Shown here piece after piece: positions 32,889-43,920 of a stretch of 64,000 bases of DNA (position 1 is the stretch's first letter; each line of letters opens with the position of its first letter). Below the pieces are notes generated by a model. The model searched no databases and was not told the origin of the DNA. It saw nothing but the letters and a program-made list of their open reading frames with translations. Both the position numbers and the translations under genes were made by a program. Source of the stretch: Hemicordylus capensis (Eukaryota > Chordata > Lepidosauria > Squamata > Cordylidae). The DNA lies in the NCBI RefSeq assembly GCF_027244095.1, contig NC_069658.1, positions 264,128,687-264,192,686 of the forward strand, written 5' to 3'.

Positions 32889-35095
32889 GTTCAATCACAT
32901 GTTGCAAGGAGGTGATATTGAACAATGGCTAACAACTGGGAAAACTCATCTCATCATGAAAGACCCAGCAAAAGGTGCAGTTCCAAGTAATTATAGACTG
33001 ATAACCTGCCTGCCAACCATGTTCAAATTATTAACTGGAATAATAGCAGATGAAGTGATGCAACACTTATTAACTAACAAACAGCTTCCAGTTGAACAGA
33101 AAGGAAATTGCCCAAACACCAGAGGCACAAAAGACCAGCTGCTGATTAACAAAATGATTTTAGAAAACTGCAAGAGAAGAAAAACCAGTCTTAAGTGTTG
33201 CATGGATTGACTACAAGAAAGCCTTCGATTCATTGCCTCACACATGGATACTAAAATGTTTAGAAACAACTGGGGCCAGCAAAAACATTCAGATATTTAT
33301 TAAAAAAGCAATGAGCATGTGGAGTACACAGTTAACAATCAATGGCGAGACACTTGGACAGGTTAGCATTAGAAGAGGCATTTTCCAAGGAGATTCACTA
33401 TCCCCTCTGTTGTTTGTAATCACCATGACCCCACTTTCACAAATACTAAACAAAACAGGCCTCGGATACCAAACATCTAAAACATCCAGTCAAATCAACC
33501 ATCTGCTGTACATGGACGATCTGAAGTTGTATGGAAAGTCCCAGTCAGAAAATGAATTACTGCTAAACACCGTCCGTATATTTAGTAGTGATATAGCAAT
33601 GGAGTTTGGACTAGACAAGTGTGCTGCATTAATAATGAACAGAGGGAAAATAAGAAAAACAGAAGGAATAGAACTGCCCAATGGAAGCAAGATCAAGAAC
33701 CTGGAAGAGAAAGAACCTTACAAATACTTGGGCATTCTTCAGGCTGATAACATTGCACACACTGAAGTTAAAAGAAAAATGGGAAGTGAATACATCAGGA
33801 GAGTTAGAAAGATCCTCAAGTCCAAACTCAATGGCAGGAACACCATACAAGCCATAAACACCTGGGCTATACCTGTTATCAGATACACTGCAGGAATAAT
33901 AGACTGGACCCAGGCAGAGCTAGAGACGCTAGATCGTAAGACCAGGAAAATCATGACCATCAATCATGCTCTGCAGCCCCGCAGTGATGTCGATAGGCTA
34001 TACCTCCCTCACGGCTCAGGTGGAAGAGGAATGCTGCAAGTCCATCAAACAGTAGAGGAGGAGAAAAGAGGCCTTGAAGAATATATAAGGGACAGTGAAG
34101 AAGATGCACTTCAAATGGTCAATAACGAGAAACTATTTAATAACAATGAAAAAAAGCAAGCCTACAAGAAAGAACAAGTGAAGAACCGAGCAGAAAAATG
34201 GAGAAATAAGCCCCTGCATGGTCAATATTTGCACAATATAAGTGGAAAATCAGACATCACCAAGACCTGGCAATGACTTAAGAATGGCAACTTGAAGAAA
34301 GAAACAGAGGGTTTAATATTGGCTGCACAAGAACAGGCACTAAGAACAAATGCAATAAGAGCAAACGTTGAAAAATCAACAACAAACAGCAAGTGCCGCC
34401 TTTGTAAAGAAGCAGATGAAACAGTGGACCACCTAATCAGCTGTTGTAAAAAGATCGCACAGACTAACTACAAACAAAGGCATGACAAGCTAGCAGGGAT
34501 GATACACTGGAACATCTGCAAAAAATACAAGCTACCTGTAGCCAAGAATCGGTGGGACCATCAAATTGAAAAAGTTGAAGAAAATGAAGATGTAAAAATA
34601 TTATGGGACTTCCGACTACAAACAGACAAACATCTGCCACACAATACACCAGATATAACTGTAGTTGAGAAGAAAGAAAAACAAGTTAAAATAATCGACA
34701 TAGCAATACCAGGGGATAGCAGAATAGAAGAAAAAGAAATAGAAAAAATCACCAAATACAAAGATCTACAAACTGAAATTGAAAGGCTGTGGCAGAAGAA
34801 GACCAAAATAATCCCAGTGGTAATTGGCGCCCTGGGTGCAGTTCCAAAAGACCTTGAAGAGCACCTCAACACCATAGGGGCCACAGAAATCACCATCAGC
34901 CAATTACAAGAAGCAGCTTTACTGGGAACAGCCTATATTCTGCGACGATATCTATAACAACAGCAACAACAACAACACTGGCAATAAAATTCAGCCATCC
35001 CAGGTCCTTGGGAAGGACTCGATGTATGGATAAAACAAACCAGTCAATAACACCTGTCTGACTGTGTAAACAAGAAAATAATAATAATAATTAAT
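32888..35095 (+). mobile_element. R4/Dong-like LINE, 5' truncated, nearly open (copy 2)
   Basis: The element starts inside the reverse transcriptase. Frame 1 (32,899-33,210) covers early motifs (KGAVPSNYRLITCLPTMFK). A single frameshift near 33,190-33,205 leads to a second frame with WIDYKKAFDSLPH, GIFQGDSLSPLLFVI and the catalytic box YMDDLKLYG (about 33,509-33,535). One in-frame TGA (34,274-34,276) interrupts it; copy 1 has CTT after the same WQ, so the stop is secondary. The distal frame (to 34,957) has a CCHC-like motif (CRLCKEADETVDHLISCC) and a restriction-like endonuclease pattern, PDITVVEKKEKQVKIIDIAI. The tail has (AATA)n near 35,090. Such elements reverse-transcribe their RNA at a nicked target. 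Clade is inferred from the domain order; fish Rex6 and reptile R4 families are the nearest concepts. Confidence 0.88.
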
Positions 35096-35214
35096 ATACA
35101 TCCTAGGCAGGCGGGCGACACGGTTAAAATCTTCAATTTCTGTTCCAGCCCAATAGTCGGAAGGTTAAACTGTGGGGAACACCATGAAGCACATTCCTTC
35201 CTGTTCCCAAGTGA

Positions 35215-35365
35215 GGGCAAGCGGCTTCAGTCGATAGTACTGCGCATGCTTCAAAGTATTGAGCACGCTCAGTTAAGAACGACGATACTAACTTTCCGGA
35301 GCTTGGAGCAGCCTTTCCCGTCAGCGACGCGGGCAGGTGCGTAAGAGAAGGTGAGCGCCACAAGA
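35215..35365 (+). promoter_or_regulatory. Probable promoter / first exon of the KRAB-ZNF
   Basis: A CG-rich patch (TACTGCGCATGC, AACGACGATAC, TCAGCGACGCGGGCAG) ends at possible donors GTGCGT (35,336) and GTGAGC (35,351). It is the only CpG-rich patch upstream of the KRAB exon and lies just past the R4-like LINE. Assignment to the gene at 37-44 kb is inferred from position. Confidence 0.4.
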
Positions 35366-36046
35366 CTGCTGCACTTTTAACAGAGACCTGTCAGACAAAA
35401 CCAATTCGACAGGTGTAGTCTCTCCTCCCCTTCCTACACGTGCATATAGAGAAGCAATTATGAGGAATCGTCACCTATTCCGTTCTGCCAGACAGCTGGC
35501 ACAGTAAAACCAGACCCTTTCAGGAAGAAAAGTTGGCAGCCTTAGAGAGGAGGAGGAGGAATGGGAATGGGGAAATGAATGGAGAAAAGTCTCCTGCTCC
35601 TCCAGAGAAGGTGGAGGCATGGAGAAACGAAACAACTCCCCAGCAAATATTGTTTTGGCTAGGCAAAGGGTCATCTTGGAAAACGGTAGGAGGAGAACAC
35701 AGGACTAGAGTTAATTTCTTAACACAGTGGTGTTGGGTCTGTCTGAAGCATGCCAAGAAATGTCCTGTGCTGCTAAAAGCTTTTCCCTGCAAGCCCAGAT
35801 GCAGAGTTGCTGTTTATTTTGATTAAGTGCCTTCAAGTCGGTGTCAACTCTTAGTGACCATATAGCTGTGAAAATGTGCTCTGCACATGCTCAGAGATGT
35901 TTATTATTGCACATGTTCCAGGGATGAATACTGATATAAAAATAGATTGCAGATGAACACCAGCTCCAATGAAACTCGGGGGGAAAGCAGGAGGAAGACC
36001 ACAACAAAAAACTGTCCTGCTGGCACCTGCCACAGTCCACCTGGCT

Positions 36047-36280
36047 GGCAACTCTATGGTGCAGGGAGACCCGAGTTCAAATCCCCATTCAGCCATGATA
36101 CTTGCTGGGTGACTCTGGGCCAGTCACTTCTCTCTCAGCCTAGCCTACTTCACAGGGTTGTTGTGAAAGAGAAACTCAAGTATGTAGTACACTGCTCTGG
36201 GCTCCTTGGAGGAAGAGCGGGATATAAAATGTAAAAATAGAAATATAAATAAATAAATATAAATAAATAAAAATACTGTT
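36047..36280 (+). mobile_element. Sauria-type SINE, 5' truncated
   Basis: It starts inside the tRNA-like head (GGGAGACCCGAGTTCAAATC), continues with GCTGGGTGACTCTGGGCCAG and ends GAGGAAGAGCGGGATATAAA with an AAATA tail. Confidence 0.85.
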
Positions 36281-37014
36281 CATCTTGTCAGTAATTGGAA
36301 AACTAATTTGAAACAATGGGGGATTAACTGAGCAGTTGCCATCTTTTTTTCACCAAGACCTCAGGAGCTGGACTGGTGGCTATATCATATCATCTTTTCA
36401 TGTGAACATCATCTTCCAGTGATGTAGCAGTGTGGGGTGGGACATTGCATTATACTAAAAAATAAAAGTAAGAAGGCAGCTGCCAGTGAAGCTGCCATGC
36501 CTCATCACCACCACTACAAAGGTGCCCTACAGAATCACTTGGCTGAGTATCACATTGAATCAGGCGGTGTCACAGTGGGAAGCGGGTGATTAAACAGGCA
36601 GATGACTGGTTTAGAAAGGGTTAAAAAGCTTCATCAAAGCCACCTGTAACTACTTTTTATCTTCAAGTAATTGAATGGGAAAAAGAATCATGGAACAGCA
36701 TCTGACATATGGTTTAACCCTAGGTCCCACTGAATTCATTATACCCAAGTCATTGTTTATGCTTTTAAAATATATTGAAATTTTATAACAAATTAAATGT
36801 GTGAATATATTAGATAACTTGTATTGGGGTTTTTTGCAGTTTTGCATCATCGTAGGAAGCTCTGGATTTCACCTCTCTTTATGTTTCTCCAATACCAGAG
36901 AGTCAGGAAGTAATGTGCTTGCTAATGCCCTTTCCCCATATCTCTCCTCCTCACTTTCACAGAGAGTTGGATTGTCATCCATGTTTCTCTTTGAATTGCC
37001 TCTGGGAAAAGGAC
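36281..37014. other. Unassigned; possible 5' leader of the KRAB-ZNF
   Basis: No repeat family recognised. The last 150 bases could be the 5' untranslated part of the exon that ends at 37,038. Confidence 0.3.
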
Positions 37015-37038
37015 ATGGCTGAGTTGGAGCTGGTTAAG
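37015..37038 (+). CDS. Possible initiator exon of the KRAB-ZNF (MAELELVK)
   Basis: ATG at 37,015 opens MAELELVK and meets a donor GTAGGG at 37,039 in phase 0, exactly the phase at which the KRAB-A exon begins (37,656). Many reptile and bird KRAB-ZNFs start MAELE... just before the KRAB box, which supports it. The start of the exon was not located. Confidence 0.5.
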
Positions 37039-37181
37039 GTAGGGCAATGGGGGTGTGTGGGTCAGGGGCTCATTATGCTGGGGGAGGCAGTAAATATGAA
37101 GTGGGTTAAGGCAGAGGGAAAGGATCACACTATATCAGATGGTATGGATTGATTCTTGAGCTGCCTGTCCTCCGACTTAGG

Positions 37182-37395
37182 CAGGGCTGTAGCAAGGTTG
37201 CAGTGAGCTCTGGAACAAAAATGGGAAGATGGGGTTTGGGCATCCCCAGGCCCCCTGGCTGGCTGGCTTGCCTCCCCCCGCCCCCCCGCTCTATTTGTTC
37301 CAGAAGAGCAAGCTATCACCTAGCCGTTGCCCCCCACCAGAGGCCCAGTGGCAACTCCCCCCCCCCGCCTCCATTCATCTCTAGCTGCGCTCCTG
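37182..37395. mobile_element. Non-autonomous hAT element in KRAB-ZNF intron
   Basis: The 214-bp element starts CAGGGCTGTAGCAAGG and ends TAGCTGCGCTCCTG. Flanks GACTTAGG (37,174-37,181) and GACTCGGG (37,396-37,403) are an 8-bp duplication with two mismatches. Confidence 0.7.
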
Positions 37396-37604
37396 GACTC
37401 GGGTTTGGGTCAGCAGCAAGTAGACCAAATGCATGGACTGCTATTTCTGCCATTCAGAGCTGATTCATAAGCAATGCTTCAGATGTGGAAACCAGCCCCA
37501 CAGCTTTCAGGCATGTTGTTGACTCACACCTTTGCCATTTGGAATCTCAGTTTGTGGCATACAGTCCTGATGGGGTGAGCTAATCCGAGAGGGATATTTG
37601 ATAG

Positions 37605-37868
<264 letters not shown>

Positions 37869-38004
37869 TAGCTGCACATCACTGTAAGTGGTAGAGTGGC
37901 ACCTGGGACAGCTGCAGTGATTCTTTTCTTGTATGGAGAGAGACCTGGAGTCATAATGGCTTACATACCACACAGAGAACTAGACATCTAAGAGAGGCAT
38001 GCAC

Positions 38005-38970
38005 ACCTAGAGCACCTTCCTTACATGGCAAGGCTACAGTCCCTAGGGCTTTTTAGCTTAGAAAAAAGACTAAGGGGAGACATAATAGAAGTGTATAAAA
38101 TTATGAAAGGTGTGGATAGAGAGACATTTTTCTCCCTCTCTCATAAAACTAGAATCAGGGGTGATCCCATGAAACAGATTTCCATAAAATATAGGACCAA
38201 CAAAAGGAAGTACTTTTTCACAGAGCGCATAATTAATCTGTGGAATTCTGTGCCACAGGATATGGTGATGGCCACCAGCCTAGATGGCTTTAAGAGGAAC
38301 TTAGACAAATTCATGGAGATCTGTAGTGATAGTCAGGCTTGAGGGAGAATTAGGCCTCAATACCTGCTTGGAGGGTGGGCTTCTCTAGATCAGGAAGAAA
38401 GCCCAGGAGAACCAAATCCCTGTAGCCCAATCCAGAGTGAGGGGCAGGGTTTACAGCACAACCGCATATCGAGGAGTAAGGGTGTATGTGTGAGAATTTA
38501 GTTCTTCCCTGGAGGCCTCTGAGTGAGGCCTGATCAGCAACTACTGTAGGAAAAAGGTCACTCCTTATTGGGTCCTGCCCTAGTCACACACTCTTGATGG
38601 CCTAAGACTGCTCAAGCCTTTCTTTTCAAGAGGTGTTTTCTACTTTACTCTCCCAGAATATTCCCTTGGAAGGGTGAATCTGCTCATGTAAAGAAGTGGA
38701 TGGCAGCCTATCTGGGACTTCTCACAGCTAGAGGAGAAATTTTGTATTTCTTTCCCCTTTTGTTTGTTACAAGGTCTATCAATGGCTGTTAGTCTAAGGG
38801 GCTATAGACCACCTCCAGCCTCTGAGGCAAGATGCCTCTAACTACCAGTTGCAGGAGAGAGGGCATGCCTTCATCTCTTGCCTTTGAGCTTCCCAGAAAC
38901 CTCTGGTGGGCTACTGTGGGAAACAGGATGATGGGCTTGGAACTGATCCAGCAGGGCTGTTCTTATGTTG
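38005..38970 (+). mobile_element. CR1-like LINE 3' end, interrupted by a solo LTR
   Basis: Codes for the CR1-type C-terminus: LGLFSLEKRLRGDIIEVYKI, then FFSLSHKTRIRGD, then YFFTERIINLWNSVPQDMV. The coding end is cut at 38,321 and resumes at 38,772 (GTCTATCAATGGCTG), then runs through GATCCAGCAGGGCTGTTC to TTATGTTG. It lies in the intron between the KRAB-A and KRAB-B exons. Confidence 0.85.
38322..38771. mobile_element. Probable solo LTR inserted in CR1-like LINE
   Basis: The 450-bp insertion begins TGTAGTGATAG and ends TTTGTTACA, giving TGTA...TACA ends. Flanks AGATC (38,317-38,321) and AGGTC (38,772-38,776) are a 5-bp duplication with one mismatch. Size, ends and duplication fit an endogenous-retrovirus solo LTR. 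No internal viral sequence is present. Confidence 0.65.
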
Positions 38971-39608
38971 TTGCAATGCACAGTAAAGCACACCCATGCT
39001 GCTTGTGAAGGTGGGGCTGTTCCATACCTACTAAGCATTGTGTAAATACTTGTGACACTACTGCTATCATTCTCAATGGGAGTGTTATAGTCAATTATGC
39101 ATGCTAAGCATGGGAGAGCAAATAAGCACCCTGGCAGACAATGCTGATCTTTAAGTTAGCATCAGTTTCCCCCAAAAGCAAACTACAGCTACTTGGAGGC
39201 TCACCAAAAGCCTCTTCATGCAGCCAGCTGCAAAAAGTGTGTTTTCCTTCTGCTGACTGTACTGCAATGCCCAATAGTCTCTTCAGTTTTTCAGCCCAAA
39301 ATGTGGGGAGCATCCTAGCCACCAGTGCTCAATTAAGAAACATCTTTTAGCCATCAAAAGCCACTGAACAAACTTCTCTGGTTAGCTTTAGAAACACTGA
39401 CTGACCATTAGCAAACAATGCTTGTTTGTTAGCAAACAATTGGATCAAACAACAGATGGCCATCTCTTCACTTCACAATATATAATAGCATAATCTCTTC
39501 CTCAAAGTCTATTTTCTTTAATTTCTATGCAATAAGGTGTTTGTGTGTTGATTCAATAAATACAAATACATTCATTCTCCGATTGTGTCTTGGTTTCCAC
39601 GTGACTAG
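38971..39608. other. KRAB-ZNF intron, nothing else recognised
   Basis: No repeat family recognised. It ends with the acceptor tract TTGGTTTCCACGTGACTAG of the KRAB-B-like exon. Confidence 0.4.
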
Positions 39609-39722
39609 GGCTTCCCTTTCCCAAACCTGAGTTGATCTCTCAACTGGAAAAGGGGGAAGAGGTATGGACACCAGATACCCAAGGCCCAGAGGAAGGAACA
39701 TCTCAGCTAGATGCCAACTCAG
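39609..39722 (+). CDS. KRAB-B-like exon of KRAB zinc-finger gene
   Basis: The 114-base exon joins the KRAB-A exon in phase 1 (SL-G) and encodes LPFPKPELISQLEKGEEVW, the standard KRAB-B core (xKPxLISxLExGEExW), followed by TPDTQGPEEGTSQLDANS. Its donor (CAACTCAG then GTAAAA) is again phase 1 and joins the finger exon at 41,597. Confidence 0.9.
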
Positions 39723-40290
39723 GTAAAAAGAGCCAATGGAGTCAGCCTTTTTCAGCACTGGGGCTCCTTTCCCTTTACAAGTGACTGGCTTATTTTTAGG
39801 GGGGGGAAATTTGACATATTTATAAACGGTCTAACATGGGAATCTCCAGGTGGTGTACAACCATTTAAATATATATCAAAAATAAAACAAAATTACAACT
39901 TAAGTAAAATTTAACTAAACAATTAAAAGCACTTAGGTGTGTCAAGGATGTAGTCAAAAATGTAATTTAAAATGTCTCAGCAGATAATTTGAATGCAAGG
40001 GGATGGGGCATGTACTAGCCCTCTCATGATCGTGGACAACTCTGCTGGACTTGAACTTGCAGACGCAATGTGAGCAGAAAAGAATTGCTTCTTTGCCACA
40101 CATGTTGCCAGAGCATAGATCTTCAAATGTGGTCTATGTTGTAATCAAATCATGTCTTTCTCCTCTTGTACTCTAGTCATCTACCTTGCCGCTCCAGCTC
40201 CCATAATTCTTCCAAATACCACAGGGATAATATTGAAGCAGGTTGGAGAGGATGCTTGGGAGTGATTGTGACTATAATTGCTCTAGTGAG
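39723..40290. other. KRAB-ZNF intron, possible LINE tail
   Basis: 39,845-39,920 (CCAGGTGGTGTACAACCATT and A-rich sequence) resembles a reversed LINE 3' end. Nothing else recognised. Confidence 0.35.
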
Positions 40291-40425
40291 CAGGGATGTA
40301 GCAAGGTTGGAGTGGGCCCAGAGACAAGATTTTAAAATGCCCCCCCACCCCGCAACACTGGAGCTCAGCTCATGAAGTAAAGAAATCTTAAATGAGGCTG
40401 AATCATGGTAACAAAAAGCATAGTA

Positions 40426-40426
<1 letters not shown>

Positions 40427-40477
<51 letters not shown>
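40427..40477. repeat. (TG)n microsatellite, left of nested SINE
   Basis: About 25 TG units lie at the point where the related element at 24.4 kb has a TA-rich run. Confidence 0.95.
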
Positions 40478-40479
<2 letters not shown>

Positions 40480-40767
40480 CATAGGAAGCTGCCATATACT
40501 GAATCAGACCATTGGTCTATTTAGCTCAGTTTTGCCTTCACAGACTGGCAGAGGCTTCTCCAAGATTGCAGGCAGGAATCTCTCTCAGCCCTATCTTGGA
40601 GATGCTGACAGGGAGGGAACTTGGAGCCTTCTGCTCTTTCCAGAGTGGCTCCATCTCCTAAGGGGAATATCTTACAGTGCTCACACATCTAGCCTCCTTT
40701 TTATATTCAACCAGTGCAGACCCTGCTTAGCTAAGAGGACAAGTCATGCTTGCTACCACAAGACCAG

Positions 40768-40769
<2 letters not shown>
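40478..40769 (-). mobile_element. SINE with 5S-rRNA-like head, minus strand
   Basis: Read in reverse it has TGTGGTAGCAAGCATGACTT, then TTAGCTAAGCAGGGTCTGCA, which matches the 5S rRNA internal promoter AGCTAAGCAGGGTC. The C-box region is altered compared with the copy at 62,955. The body and tail (CTCCAAGATAGGGCTGAGAG, CAATGGTCTGATTCAGTATA, GCAGCTTCCTATG) match that copy. Confidence 0.8.

Positions 40770-40817
<48 letters not shown>
40770..40817. repeat. (TG)n microsatellite, right of nested SINE
   Basis: About 23 TG units; with the left tract it brackets the SINE, so the SINE probably inserted into a TG repeat. Confidence 0.95.
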
Positions 40818-40821
<4 letters not shown>

Positions 40822-41101
40822 CCTATGTGCCACAATAGGACATCATCCTAAATTATTTTTTAAAAGGTTTGGTAAATTGTGGACGATGCAAGTCATTTAA
40901 TAGTACTAGAGAAAGACATTCTGTTCTGGTAGCTCCAGGTCTTAACACTCACATCAGTTTCAGAGGATGAATACAACTGAAGGAATCCCAGGCGGGTGCA
41001 CGGCTGGGGGAGTCAGTCATGTGACTTGCCTCTGCCCCCCCCCCAGGGCAGTGGGCCCCCAGACAACTGTCTCCCCTTGCCCTATTATAGTTACGCCCCT
41101 G

Positions 41102-41596
41102 CTAGTGAGTTTGTTATTCCAAGTTTGCACCAGGGCATCTACAGAATTGTCAGCAGAACCAACTCTAACCCCTTCCAAGGCTTCTTGGAATCCTTTTGGA
41201 TCCGATAACCTTCTCAGGCAGACTAACCTTCTTGGGTGGCTTAGGTGAGGCGATTCTGACAAGTGCAGCTCCTCTGTTCCCTGTGACACAGTGACGTGGC
41301 AAGCTGCACCTGCTGAAATGCCTTCTTTTACATGACTCTGAACGCTACAGGATCTCTAACTCTGAAAGGACCACCATCCTTGCTATAGAACCAATTAATC
41401 AGTCTTGGGAACTGCTGTTCTGTTGCTCTGGCAAAATGATTCATTCTTGTCTCATCCCTTAGACAAAAATGAGATTGCAGTTGTGGTCTCAGTTTTCATA
41501 AGGCAGGGGAGTCTCCATTTTGGTTTGCTGAGCCCCTTTCCCTCCCCACTTTGTCTGGTGGTTCAGTTCTCTCCCCTTTTTCTGTTTCTACCACAG
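41102..41596. other. KRAB-ZNF intron, nothing else recognised
   Basis: No repeat recognised. It ends with a long pyrimidine tract (CCCCTTTTTCTGTTTCTACC) and acceptor. Confidence 0.4.
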
Positions 41597-42445
41597 GAGT
41601 TGATTTGGGGCTTGATGTCCTCACCCTCCCAGCAGTGAGTAGGAAGCATAAAGCAGATCTTCAGCCAGAAGGCCCATTTCCAGTAGAACTGAATGGAGTG
41701 ACACCAAGGAGGGGAACCCAAGCAGCTGTTTCGCAGCAACCTGAAGCATGTGGGAGAAGGTCTGGACTGGGGAAGAGGCAAACAAAGACACAAGGGAAAA
41801 TGCGGGTTAAACTCCCCCTCAATGAAGGTATCCAAGGTGTGAAGACAATCCAAGTTTACACAGGTCAGCAAAAATTATGTTGCACTAAATGTGGGAGATG
41901 CTTTATTGAAAAAGCCCGTCTGGTTAGGCACCTGAAGATCCACACGGGAGAGACACCCTACCAATGTGCCAACTGTGGGAGAAGTTTCCTAGAGCAGTCG
42001 AATCTGGTTAGGCACCAGAGAGTCCACACAGGAGAGAAACCGTTCTCATGCCTTGAATGTGGAAGGCAGTTCAGTGAGAAAAGAAACCTGGAGAGACACG
42101 GGCAAATTCACACTGGAGAGAAACCCTTTGGGTGCTCTCAGTGTGAGAAACGGTTCCGTGAAAAAGCTAAGCTGCTTAGACACTCCAGGATCCACACGGG
42201 TGAGAAACCTTACGAGTGCTTGGAGTGCAGGCTGAGGTTCAGACACAAGGAGAGCCTGATTGTACACAAGAGAACCCACACAGGAGAGAAGCCCTACAAA
42301 TGCCAGGACTGTGGGCTGAGGTTTCCCAGCAGCTCAAGCCTCCTTCAGCACAAATGGACACATCGTAAGAAACCCTATGAATGCTTCTGCTTGCAAAGAT
42401 TTACTAACAAATTGGATTTCTACAGACATCAGAAACTCCACACAG
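41597..42445 (+). CDS. C2H2 zinc-finger exon of KRAB zinc-finger gene
   Basis: The acceptor CTACCACAG at 41,596 opens in phase 1 (GVDLGLDVLTLPAVSRKHKA). A leader of about 90 residues precedes six regular fingers: CTKCGRCF, CANCGRSF, CLECGRQF, CSQCEKRF, CLECRLRF and CQDCGLRF. Linkers are mostly TGEKP-type; the sixth is followed by a short RKKPY. Finger 7 (YECFCLQRFTNKLDFYRHQKLH) has CxC instead of CxxC. A donor, CACACAG then GTAAGA, ends the exon at 42,445 in phase 1, right after HQKLHTG. The frame stays open to a TAG at 42,628-42,630, but that tail has no finger and reads as intron. An exon at 43,921 supplies a further finger in phase. Retaining the intron would give a shorter protein ending AQIQAPLLP-like sequence. 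The product should be a nuclear KRAB-ZNF of about 450 residues. Confidence 0.9.
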
Positions 42446-43157
42446 GTAAGACGATTCCCTTTCACTGGCCCTGCCAGAGCTTTTACAACTTTGGTACCAG
42501 CAGCCATGCCAAATCATTGGTGATATTCTGCAGAATGTCATTGCCCTTTTTAGTAGTGGCGCTCTCGACACAACACCTGTCCCTGTCTCGGGTGTGGCCA
42601 GGGCAGATTCAAGCTCCGTTACTGCCCTAGCAAATCAAAATAGGTGCCCTGCATCTTGTTCTGTGACACTATCCTTGTAACGTACCTTAGTGCTGAAGAC
42701 AAGGCAGAATGAACTGCTGTGCAAATGTGCTTCCAGAATCACCCAAACATGGTAATTTAAGCAGGACTACAAGTTTTATTCAGTTAAACTGTTTTTTAAT
42801 TGATAGCTTAAATGATTCTCTTGGTTTAGCAGATTCTAAAAATTCTTTAATGCAAGTACTTATTGAAGCTGGAGGTGACAATTAACATCTGCCAAGAGGC
42901 ATTCCCTCCTGTGTGTGAGAGAAGAGAGAATGGAATTACTACTGTTGTGACACATACATAACTCATCTAAACAAAGGAAGTATGCTTTCTTTTCGTTGGA
43001 ATGGCATTTTTCTAAACATACGGAAATATTAAATTAAGTACATTAAATGTATTAATATGTTAGATTTACATAGTTTGCAATCCTAAATCTGAATGGCTGT
43101 GGGCAGATTGTCTACAGCCCTATTAACATGTTTAACACACATATGGTCTGTGTACAC

Positions 43158-43289
43158 CAGGACTGCTCAACTTTGGCCCTCCTGCAGATGTTGGCCTACA
43201 ACTCCCATAATCCCTGGCTTTTGGCCACTGTGGCTGGGGATTATGGGAGTTGTAATCCTGGGGGGGGGGGGCTAAATTGAACAGGCCTG
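43158..43289. mobile_element. Palindromic hAT MITE in KRAB-ZNF last intron
   Basis: It starts CAGGACTGCTCAACTTTGG and ends AACAGGCCTG, with arms CTACAACTCCCATAATCCC and GGGATTATGGGAGTTGTAAT. The 8-bp flanks GTGTACAC (43,150-43,157) and GTATACAC (43,290-43,297) differ at one base. Confidence 0.88.
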
Positions 43290-43920
43290 GTATACACTGC
43301 ACATGTGCAGTTATTCACACTTGTTTTTATAAGGAGAATTACCCAAAGTAGTCCCATTACAATTAAAAGGACAACTTGTAGCGCTCTAAAAATGTCAATG
43401 GAACTACTTTGAGTAATTTTCTTCATGTCAGCCGTTATATTCAAAATATGTACTCTGCATTTGAGGTGGTTTGTACCCAGGTTCACTTTTTAAATTATCA
43501 CATGTACAGCCATCCACAAATATGTATGTGTGTAATGTCTGAATGCCTTGTCTGCATGTGAGATGAAAGGACACCAACTCTCAAAAGGTGTCTGAAAGCG
43601 CAGAATTCATTCATGTTTTAATTTGTGTTTCTCACACCTTTTTGTACCAGTTTTTTTAATTCAGAGTCTTTCTGCATCTCCATCTTTTAGCACATTGAAA
43701 CTCAGCTGCAGTGAAAAGCAGACAAATCATCCCAAAATGCTGGAATATTTTTCTGACCAAAGTACTCTAGATAAAGAAGGATTTCATGCCCAGTGATTTC
43801 TTTGTGTTAGCTTTTTAAATCCAAAATGGTTGTATCCTAGGACAGGACCCCCACCACCAATGAAAATAAGTGCCAGTACCACCACTACTTTCAGCAATAA
43901 TTTGTTTTAAATTCTAGCAG

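Larger units (their letters stand above)
40291..41101. mobile_element. Non-autonomous hAT element hosting a SINE
   Basis: It starts CAGGGATGTAGCAAGG and ends ATTATAGTTACGCCCCTG, with an exact 8-bp duplication CTAGTGAG (40,283-40,290 and 41,102-41,109). It is the reverse complement of the 24,157-24,585 family member, enlarged by two (TG)n tracts and a SINE between them. Confidence 0.92.

Noticed and set aside
40430-40819. Open frame with poly(Cys-Val) ends
   Set aside because: Made of TG microsatellites and a SINE.
42446-42630. C-terminal 61 codons of the continuous frame after the seventh finger
   Set aside because: Begins exactly at a good splice donor, lacks fingers, and a phase-matched exon exists at 43,921; treated as intron, although intron retention is possible.
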